From: Mixta tenebrionis
GTDB lineage: Bacteria; Pseudomonadota; Gammaproteobacteria; Enterobacterales; Enterobacteriaceae
Length of the DNA: 64,000 nt
NCBI RefSeq assembly: GCF_006517625.1
Contig: NZ_VHQI01000001.1
Span: 68,180-132,179, forward strand
Direction of reading: 5' to 3'
Under the pieces are notes generated by a model that did not search any database, was not told the DNA's origin, and saw only the letters and a program-made list of their open reading frames with translations. This document shows, in pieces, positions 57,671 through 64,000 of this stretch. Positions within the stretch are counted from its first letter, which is position 1. The number at the start of each line of letters is the position of its first letter. Made by a program: the position numbers and the translations under genes.

Positions 57671-58705
57671 TTACGCCTTTTCTGCCGTACTCCTTGCCTT
57701 AGCCTGTTTTCCTGCTTTTATCTCCCCTGCGTGGCGCTGAGCGCTGTTTTCCGCCGGTTGCGCTACGCTTTCGCCCGCGGCTTCGCCAGGGCTGACCAAA
57801 ATCGGCATCCCGGAACGCCGCTGCAGCGCCGCATCGATCTGTGCGCCGTCGCTCTCTTTGTCATCCATAAAACCTTTCAGCGCCTTAGTCAGCGGCAGCC
57901 GCATGGATTGCGGATCGTCCTGTGCGCTACGCGACAACGGCTGATGCACCTCGATATAGCGCTTGCCGTCCGGCTCGACGGCATACTTCACCGGCTGGTT
58001 GACGATTTGCACGCGCGTCCCTGCCGACACGCTGTTAAACAGCGCGGCGATATCGTCCGGGCGCAGGCGAATACAGCCGGAGCTGACGCGCATGCCGATG
58101 CCGAAATCGGCGTTGGTGCCGTGGATCAAATAGTGGCCGCTGCCGTAGGCCAGCCGCAGCGCAAACCGCCCCATCGGGTTATCCGGCCCGGCAGGCACCA
58201 CGCCGGGCAATGTAATGCCCTCTTTGGCATAGCGCTTGCGGATATTCGGCGTGGGCGTCCAGCTGGGATTAGGGATCTTTTGCGTAATGCGCGTTACCAT
58301 CGACGGCGTCATCGCGCCGAGCTGACCAATGCCTACCGGATAGACAATGACCTTCTTCTCGCCCGGCGGGTAGTAGTACAGGCGCAGCTCTGCCAGATTC
58401 ACTACGATCCCCTCGCGTTTGGTATCGGGCAGCAGCATCTGCTGCGGAATAACCAGCTCGCTTCCCGCCTTCGGCAGCCAGGGATCGGTGCCGGGGTTCG
58501 CTTCCAGCATATTCAGCAGGCCGACACTGTAGCGGGCGGCGATCGCCTCCAGCGGGCGCTTATCAGCAGGCACGACGGCGATAGTGTTTTCACCAATCAA
58601 ACGGCTGTTTGCGGCCGGCAGCGGATATTCACTGGCGCTGGCCGGCGCTGGCATCATCAGCGCTGCGCATATCAGCCCGCAGGCGACAGGGAAAAGTGCT
58701 TTCAT
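57671..58705 (-). CDS. ldtE: L,D-transpeptidase LdtE (YnhG)
   Basis: Periplasmic enzyme forming 3-3 (mDAP-mDAP) murein crosslinks. 344 residues: signal peptide with cleavage near residue 24 (after PASA), a LysM-like murein-binding region (about 40-90), the YkuD domain (about 95-225) with His195 in HGTNADFG and catalytic Cys211 in SSGCIRLRP, and an Ala/Glu/Lys-rich tail of about 40 residues. E. coli YnhG occupies the same place between lpp and sufE. Confidence 0.94.
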   Translation of the reverse strand: MKALFPVACGLICAALMMPAPASASEYPLPAANSRLIGENTIAVVPADKRPLEAIAARYSVGLLNMLEANPGTDPWLPKAGSELVIPQQMLLPDTKREGIVVNLAELRLYYYPPGEKKVIVYPVGIGQLGAMTPSMVTRITQKIPNPSWTPTPNIRKRYAKEGITLPGVVPAGPDNPMGRFALRLAYGSGHYLIHGTNADFGIGMRVSSGCIRLRPDDIAALFNSVSAGTRVQIVNQPVKYAVEPDGKRYIEVHQPLSRSAQDDPQSMRLPLTKALKGFMDDKESDGAQIDAALQRRSGMPILVSPGEAAGESVAQPAENSAQRHAGEIKAGKQAKARSTAEKA

Positions 58706-58725
58706 GAGGGCTTCTCTCCGACAAT

Positions 58726-58756
58726 AAAAAGCGCCCCGCGAAACGTAACGGGGCGT
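58726..58756 (-). terminator. terminator of the suf operon
   Basis: On the minus strand CGCCCCG/CGGGGCG (7 bp plus a wobble, 10-base loop) runs into TTTTTATT, 15 bases past the sufE stop and before ldtE. Confidence 0.8.
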
Positions 58757-58770
58757 GAGAGAAGTTTAGC

Positions 58771-59187
58771 TTAGCAGAGCGCCTGTGCGCGGGCGCGGAT
58801 GGTGCGGATCATCGCTTCCAGCCCCTGCGAGCGGGACGGCGTAAGGTGCTGGGTTAAGGCCAGCTGCTCAAACCACGGACGAACGTCAAACTCGACGATT
58901 TGCTGCGGCGTCATGCCCTGGTAAAGGCTAAATACTATTGCAATCAGGCCCTTGACGATGGCGGCGTCGCTGTCGCCCTGTAGCTCTATGGTCCCATCCG
59001 CCGCCTGCTCCATCACAATCCAGACCTGGCTCTGACAGCCTGAAACGCTGTATTGCGGCTGATGGCAGGATTCAGATAATTCTGGCAAGCGCCCTCCCAG
59101 CTCAATTACATACAGATATTTCTCTTCCCAGTTGGCGCAGCGGTTAAAGTTGCGTATCAGCTTCTCTTTTTCTGGCAGTGTCGCCAT
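58771..59187 (-). CDS. sufE: sulfur acceptor SufE
   Basis: Takes persulfide sulfur from SufS and hands it to the SufBCD scaffold. 138 residues as in E. coli. The acceptor Cys (51 in E. coli) lies in [16 protein letters not shown] precedes the ATG. Last gene of the suf run; 28 bases after sufS. Confidence 0.97.
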   Translation of the reverse strand: MATLPEKEKLIRNFNRCANWEEKYLYVIELGGRLPELSESCHQPQYSVSGCQSQVWIVMEQAADGTIELQGDSDAAIVKGLIAIVFSLYQGMTPQQIVEFDVRPWFEQLALTQHLTPSRSQGLEAMIRTIRARAQALC

Positions 59188-59215
59188 TCATTCCTCCCTT
59201 ACCGACCGGGCGGCG

Positions 59216-60439
59216 TTAGCCTCCCAGCAGGCGGTGTATACGTGTCAGCCCTGCGGCAAGCCGATCGGCCTCTTCCTCGCTATTATACATAGCGAACGAA
59301 GCGCGGCACATGGCCGGCACGCCGTAGTAGTTCATCAACGGCATAGCGCAGTGATGACCGGTACGAATCGCAATGCCGTACTGGTCAAGGAAGCTGCCCA
59401 CATCATAGGCGTGATGCTTGCCGAGATTAAAGGCGATGACCCCCGCCCGCGCCGGGGGTCCGTAAATCTGCAGATCGGGCACCGAGGCCAGCTTATCGAG
59501 CGCATAGCGCATCAGCGACCGTTCCCTGGCCTGAATATTCGCCAGACCCAGCGATTCCACATAGGCCAGCGCCGCGCCAAGACCGATAATGCCCACGGTG
59601 TTCGGCGTCCCCGCTTCCAGGCTCCACGGCGTTTTAGCGTAAGTGGTGCCTTCCGGCAGCCGCACCGTTTCAATCATCGAGCCGCCGCCTTCCCACGGCG
59701 GCAGCGTTGAGAGCAGCGCCTGACGTCCATACAGAATGCCAATGCCGGTAGGGCCGTAGATTTTATGGCCGGAGAAGGCGTAAAAATCGCAGCCGATATC
59801 CTGTACGTCAACCCGCTGGTGCATCACCGCCTGCGCGCCATCTACCAGCGTCACCACACCGGCGGCTTTTGCCTGCGCCACCAGCGCTTTTACCGGGTTA
59901 ACGGTGCCCAGCACGTTGGAGACGTGGGTAACGGCGAACAGGCGGGTACGATCGTCGATCAGCGACGCCAGGCGCGCGCTGTCCAGCTCGCCTTCCGCCG
60001 TCAGCGGCAGTACGCGAATAGTAGCGCCGGTACGGGCGGCCACCATCTGCCAGGGGACGATGTTCGCGTGGTGCTCCATCTCGGTGATAATGATGTTGTC
60101 GCCCTGACGCAGCTGACTGCCGCCCCAGCTGTTGGCCACCAGGTTAATCCCCTCGGTGGTGCCCTTGACGAAAACAATCTCCTCCGGCGAGGCGGCATTG
60201 AGGAAACGCGCCGCTTGGGCGCGTACGTTCTCCATATCGGTGGTGGCGGCGGCGCTCAGGGTGTGGATGCCGCGATGCACCGCCGCATAGCCGTGCTGGC
60301 TGAAGTGGCTTTCCGCGTTAATCACCGCCAGCGGTTTTTGCGCGCTGGCCGCGCTGTCAAGATAGGCCAACGGCTGCCCGTTGACCTCGCGCGCCAGGAT
60401 GGGGAAATCCGCTCTGACGCGTGCGAGATCAAAACTCAT
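59216..60439 (-). CDS. sufS: cysteine desulfurase SufS
   Basis: Pyridoxal-phosphate enzyme that removes sulfur from cysteine (and selenium from selenocysteine) for cluster assembly during oxidative stress and iron shortage. 407 residues. The PLP Lys is in [17 protein letters not shown] (about 226), [14 protein letters not shown] binds the cofactor phosphate, and the catalytic Cys loop is [10 protein letters not shown] (about 365). The start overlaps the sufD stop by one base (TAATG). Confidence 0.97.
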   Translation of the reverse strand: MSFDLARVRADFPILAREVNGQPLAYLDSAASAQKPLAVINAESHFSQHGYAAVHRGIHTLSAAATTDMENVRAQAARFLNAASPEEIVFVKGTTEGINLVANSWGGSQLRQGDNIIITEMEHHANIVPWQMVAARTGATIRVLPLTAEGELDSARLASLIDDRTRLFAVTHVSNVLGTVNPVKALVAQAKAAGVVTLVDGAQAVMHQRVDVQDIGCDFYAFSGHKIYGPTGIGILYGRQALLSTLPPWEGGGSMIETVRLPEGTTYAKTPWSLEAGTPNTVGIIGLGAALAYVESLGLANIQARERSLMRYALDKLASVPDLQIYGPPARAGVIAFNLGKHHAYDVGSFLDQYGIAIRTGHHCAMPLMNYYGVPAMCRASFAMYNSEEEADRLAAGLTRIHRLLGG

Positions 60440-61716
60440 TACATGCCTCCGGGAAAACGCTGTTCGATACGCGCCAGCACCGCCTGCTTCAGCGTCTCAT
60501 CCTGAATCGCTTCGGTCAGCTCGGCGGCGAAGGCGTACACGATCATCCGCTGCGCCGCTTCTTCGCTAATGCCGCGCGCGCGCAGGTAGAACATCTGCTC
60601 TTCATCAACGCGGCCGACGGTCGCGCCGTGGCTGCATTTAACATCGTCGGCGTAGATTTCCAGCTGCGGTTTGGTATCCACTTCCGCCAGGCGGTCCAGC
60701 AGCAGGTTGTTGTTGGTCATCTGGCCGTCGGTTTTCAGCGCGTGCGGCGCGACTTTAATCATGCCGTTAAACACGGCGCGCGCCCGATCGCGCACGATGG
60801 TTTTGTGCAGCTGGCGGCTCTGGCAGTAACCTTTGTTATGCTCCAGATAGCTACGGCTATCGCATACTTCTTTATCTACCGGCAGCGCCAGGCTGTTGAT
60901 AACCAGGTTGCTGTTCTCGCCGTTAAGCTGCGCGCTGGTGTTATGACGGCTTAATCCTGCCCCCAGCAGGAAGCTGTGGCTGCTGACGTTAGCGTCACGC
61001 CCAACGAGGATATCGTTATGGGCGAAATGATAGCTGCCCGCGTTTTCAAACGACAGTTTGGTATGGGTCAGCTGTGCGTTATCGCCTACCGAGAGGGTCA
61101 GGCGCGCGCCGGTAAAGTGCGGCCGATGGTTCAGGCTGACGTAGTGTTCGATTACCTGCGCCGCCGCGCCCGCATCAATCTGCAGGTGGTGACGATAGTG
61201 CAGGGTATTCAGCGCCTCTTCCGCACGTCCGCTGCTGATATGCAGCAGATAGAGCGGACGTGGCGCCGTCTGACCGCGCGGCAGATGCAGCGTGATCGCC
61301 TGCTCCGCCAGGCTTTCGGTCAGATGGAGAAACACCTCCGGCTGCACCGGCGGCGCCAGGTCACGGCGCTCCGCCGCGCTGGCGATCTGCAGCTCAAACG
61401 GCGCGAAACCGGCATCGCTGAGGCTGGCGTTAAAGCGCCCGTCAACAAATACCAGACGCACCGCATCCAGCGGCAGCGCCAGCGTATTAAGCGCCTCTGC
61501 CGTCAGCTCCGCTTCAGCGGGCAGCACAAAGCGCTGGCTGAACAGCTCGTCCAGCGGCGTATATTTCCAGTTTTCATGCTTGCGCGTCGGCAACCCCAGC
61601 CGCATCAGCTGCTGCCAGTGCTGCTGCGCCTGTAACGACCGATTATCGCTGTGCGATTCAAACAGATGATGCCACTGCTGCAGCGCGTTTTCACTCCTGG
61701 TCGGTAAGCCAGCCAT
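60439..61716 (-). CDS. sufD: Fe-S assembly scaffold subunit SufD
   Basis: Partner of SufB in the SufBC2D scaffold; needed for iron entry into the nascent cluster. 425 residues (E. coli 423), right-handed beta-helix core. [13 protein letters not shown] at the N-terminus and the C-terminal [22 protein letters not shown] motif with the conserved His are present. It overlaps sufC by 26 bases, so the two are translationally coupled. Confidence 0.96.
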   Translation of the reverse strand: MAGLPTRSENALQQWHHLFESHSDNRSLQAQQHWQQLMRLGLPTRKHENWKYTPLDELFSQRFVLPAEAELTAEALNTLALPLDAVRLVFVDGRFNASLSDAGFAPFELQIASAAERRDLAPPVQPEVFLHLTESLAEQAITLHLPRGQTAPRPLYLLHISSGRAEEALNTLHYRHHLQIDAGAAAQVIEHYVSLNHRPHFTGARLTLSVGDNAQLTHTKLSFENAGSYHFAHNDILVGRDANVSSHSFLLGAGLSRHNTSAQLNGENSNLVINSLALPVDKEVCDSRSYLEHNKGYCQSRQLHKTIVRDRARAVFNGMIKVAPHALKTDGQMTNNNLLLDRLAEVDTKPQLEIYADDVKCSHGATVGRVDEEQMFYLRARGISEEAAQRMIVYAFAAELTEAIQDETLKQAVLARIEQRFPGGM

Positions 61717-62437
61717 AGCCTTGCTCCTCCAGCTGTTTCACCAGCGTAAAGTCGCCAGATTTCACGATCTTGCCCTGATAGAGCACATGCACATAGTCCG
61801 GCTTGATGTAGTCGAGGATGCGCTGATAGTGGGTCACGATAATAAAGGCGCGCTTGCCGTCACGCAGCGAGTTAACGCCGTTAGAGACGATTTTCAGCGC
61901 GTCGATATCCAGACCGGAGTCGGTTTCATCGAGAATGCAGAGATCCGGCTCCAGCGCCGCCATTTGCAGAATGTCGTTACGTTTTTTCTCGCCGCCGGAA
62001 AAACCGACGTTAACGGAGCGCGTCAGCAAATCTTCCGGCATTTTCAACAGTTCTATTTTCTCTTCAATAAAGTCCTGAAAATCGAAGCGGTCCAGTTCGC
62101 TCTGGCCGCGATATTTGCGCACCGCGTTAACCGCGGTCTGCAGGAAGAACTGATTACTGACGCCCGGAATTTCGACCGGATACTGAAACGCCATAAAGAT
62201 ACCTTCGCCGGCGCGCTCTTCCGGCGCCAGCTCCAGCAGATCTTTACCTTTAAACTGCACGGATCCGCCGACGATCTCATACTCTTCGCGTCCGGCCAGC
62301 GTGGCGGAAAGCGTACTTTTACCGGAGCCGTTAGGACCCATGATGGCGTGCACTTCGCCCGGCTTAATCTCTAAATCCAGCCCACGCAGGATAGATTTAT
62401 CTTCAATGTTTACCTGTAAATCTTTAATGCTTAACAT
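61691..62437 (-). CDS. sufC: Fe-S assembly ATPase SufC
   Basis: ABC-type ATPase that drives shape changes in the SufBCD complex. 248 residues. Walker A MGPNGSGKST, the Q-loop FQYPVEIPG, signature FSGGEKKR, Walker B CILDETDSGLD and the switch His in VTHYQRIL are all present. AAGGA precedes the ATG. 47 bases follow sufB. Confidence 0.97.
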   Translation of the reverse strand: MLSIKDLQVNIEDKSILRGLDLEIKPGEVHAIMGPNGSGKSTLSATLAGREEYEIVGGSVQFKGKDLLELAPEERAGEGIFMAFQYPVEIPGVSNQFFLQTAVNAVRKYRGQSELDRFDFQDFIEEKIELLKMPEDLLTRSVNVGFSGGEKKRNDILQMAALEPDLCILDETDSGLDIDALKIVSNGVNSLRDGKRAFIIVTHYQRILDYIKPDYVHVLYQGKIVKSGDFTLVKQLEEQGYGWLTDQE

Positions 62438-62484
62438 GTTTTATCCTTCGCTTGCCCGCAGGCAACGATGCAGACAGCCCGGCC

Positions 62485-63981
62485 TTAGCCGACGCTGTGT
62501 TCCAGACTGATGGCCAGCAGCTTCTGCGCCTCAACGGCGAACTCAAGCGGCAGCTCAGAGAAGACATCCTTACAGAAGCCGTTTACGATCATCGAGATCG
62601 CATCTTCTTCGCTGATGCCGCGCTGCAGACAGTAGAACAGCTGATCTTCGCCAATACGCGAGGTGGTCGCTTCATGCTCCAGCTGCGCGCTGTTGTTGCG
62701 CGTCTCCACGTAGGGGAAGGTATGCGCGCCGCAGTCCGGGCCGATCAGCATCGAGTCGCACTGGGTAAAGTTGCGGGCGTTGGTCGCCGTCGGCATGATT
62801 TTCACCAGGCCGCGATAGGTATTCTGGCTTTTGCCGGCGGAGATCCCTTTTGAAATAATGGTCGACTTAGTGTTTTTGCCGATATGGATCATTTTGGTGC
62901 CGGTATCGGCCTGCTGACGCCCGCTGGTCAGCGCCACCGAGTAGAACTCACCGATAGAGTTATCGCCACGCAGGATCACGCTGGGATATTTCCAGGTGAT
63001 CGCCGAGCCGGTCTCCGACTGCGTCCAGGACATTTTGCTGTTTTCGCCCTCGCACAGCGCGCGCTTGGTCACGAAGTTAAGAATGCCGCCCTCGCCTTCG
63101 CCGCCGGGGAACCAGTTCTGCACCGTGGAATACTTCACCTCGGCGTTTTTGTGGATGATGACCTCCACCACCGCCGCGTGCAGCTGATAGCTGTCGCGTA
63201 CCGGCGCCGAGCAGCCTTCGATATAGCTGACGTAGCTGTCTTCATCAGCGATCAGGATGGTGCGCTCGAACTGCCCGGTTTTCGCCGCGTTGATGCGAAA
63301 ATAGGTGGACAGCTCCATCGGACAACGCACCCCTTTCGGGATATAGACAAAGGTGCCGTCAGAGGCGACCGCCGAGTTGAGCGCGGCGAAAAAGTTATCG
63401 TTGTGCGGCACCACGGTGCCGAGGTATTTCTGCACCAGCTCCGGATGTTCCTGAATCGCTTCGCCAAACGAGCAAAAAATAATGCCCTGCTCCGCCAGCT
63501 TGTGACGATAGGTGGTGGCGACGGAAACGGAGTCGAAAATGGCGTCTACCGCCACCTCTTTCCCTTCACGCACCGGCACGCCCAGCTGATCGAACGCTTT
63601 TTCCACTTCCTGGGTCAGATAGCTGCTCGCCGTCTGCGCGCCGGAGGATTGCAGCGCGCCCGGCTCTGAGGCGCAGCTGTCGTCGCAGTTGCCGCAGGAC
63701 GGCGCCGAGTAGTAGCTGTAATCCTGATAGTCCAGCTTGTCATAGTGGGCCTTCAGCCAGTGCGGCTCTTCCATCTGCAGCCAGGCCTCATAGGCCTTTA
63801 GCCGAAACGCCAGCATCCATTCCGGCTCGTTACGTTTGGCGGAAATCGCGCGCACTACCTCTTCGCTGATGCCGTGCGCCAGCTCATCGGTTTGCAGTTG
63901 GGTAAAGAAGCCTTCTTTATATTTTTGTTGACCGCCTTCCCAGATTTGTACGTCATCTGATGCTTCACTGTTTCGGGACAT
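62485..63981 (-). CDS. sufB: Fe-S assembly scaffold SufB
   Basis: Main scaffold on which the cluster is built, receiving sulfur from SufE. 498 residues (E. coli 495). The N-terminal segment CGNCDDSC resembles a cluster motif; the beta-helix core has [16 protein letters not shown] and [20 protein letters not shown] with the Cys (about 405) that accepts sulfur, and [16 protein letters not shown] near the C-terminus. Upstream sufA and the Fur/IscR/OxyR-controlled promoter lie beyond the window end. Confidence 0.97.
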   Translation of the reverse strand: MSRNSEASDDVQIWEGGQQKYKEGFFTQLQTDELAHGISEEVVRAISAKRNEPEWMLAFRLKAYEAWLQMEEPHWLKAHYDKLDYQDYSYYSAPSCGNCDDSCASEPGALQSSGAQTASSYLTQEVEKAFDQLGVPVREGKEVAVDAIFDSVSVATTYRHKLAEQGIIFCSFGEAIQEHPELVQKYLGTVVPHNDNFFAALNSAVASDGTFVYIPKGVRCPMELSTYFRINAAKTGQFERTILIADEDSYVSYIEGCSAPVRDSYQLHAAVVEVIIHKNAEVKYSTVQNWFPGGEGEGGILNFVTKRALCEGENSKMSWTQSETGSAITWKYPSVILRGDNSIGEFYSVALTSGRQQADTGTKMIHIGKNTKSTIISKGISAGKSQNTYRGLVKIMPTATNARNFTQCDSMLIGPDCGAHTFPYVETRNNSAQLEHEATTSRIGEDQLFYCLQRGISEEDAISMIVNGFCKDVFSELPLEFAVEAQKLLAISLEHSVG

Positions 63982-64000
63982 AGCAATATTACTCGACGCC

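Overview
The window is a stretch of chromosomal backbone from an enterobacterium. Gene order follows Escherichia coli from fumC through manA, ydgA, add, cnu (ydgT), ydgK, rsxABCDGE-nth, dtpA, gstA, pdxY-tyrS-pdxH, mliC, anmK, slyB, slyA, sodC, nemR, gloA, rnt, grxD, mepH, purR, punR/punC, cfa, ribE, mdtK, tandem tRNA-Val, pykF, lpp, ldtE and sufEDSCB. Several genes that E. coli carries in this order are missing here: fumA, ydhF, nemA, lhr, sodB and ydhP. Base composition (one sampled coding line is 58% GC) and this trimmed order suggest a member of the Erwiniaceae (Pantoea, Mixta or Erwinia). That placement is inference.

Layout: 1-1904 is the end of a mannose-family PTS operon (EIIB, EIIC, EIID). 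2086-6432 holds fumC, manA and ydgA, and add follows at 6651-7649. Between add and cnu lies an accessory sugar block, about 7.8-22.7 kb. It has an arabinose ABC importer (araFGH) with araC at the end of the same strand run. Divergent araBA has AraC-type tandem half-sites in its promoter. An AT-rich cytosolic GH20 glycosidase follows, bracketed by a 21-base imperfect direct repeat, and then a galactofuranose-type ABC importer (ytfQRT-yjfF). No araD is present in the window.

23.3-30.5 kb is cnu, ydgK and the overlapping Rsx electron-transport operon with nth. 31.3-40.7 kb carries the dtpA peptide transporter, gstA, the vitamin B6 genes around tyrS, two lipoproteins, anmK, slyA and sodC. 40.8-48.9 kb has ydhL, an EptA-type phosphoethanolamine transferase, a nemR-gloA electrophile-response pair with a perfect NemR box, rnt, grxD, mepH, a 29-codon ynhF with a TTG start, purR and punR. 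49-57.6 kb has punC, cfa, ribE, mdtK, two tRNA-Val(GAC) genes, a ClbS/DfsB-like gene, pykF and lpp. The right end is ldtE and the suf iron-sulfur operon, cut just upstream of sufB.

Most of the window is conserved backbone. The parts worth a second look are the sugar block with the foreign-looking GH20 gene, the ClbS-like gene beside the tRNAs, the EptA-type enzyme next to the NemR regulon, the candidate SlyA site before cfa, and unexplained palindromes or hairpins before mepH, pdxH and after add. I saw no CRISPR array, insertion sequence, prophage or clearly new multigene system.
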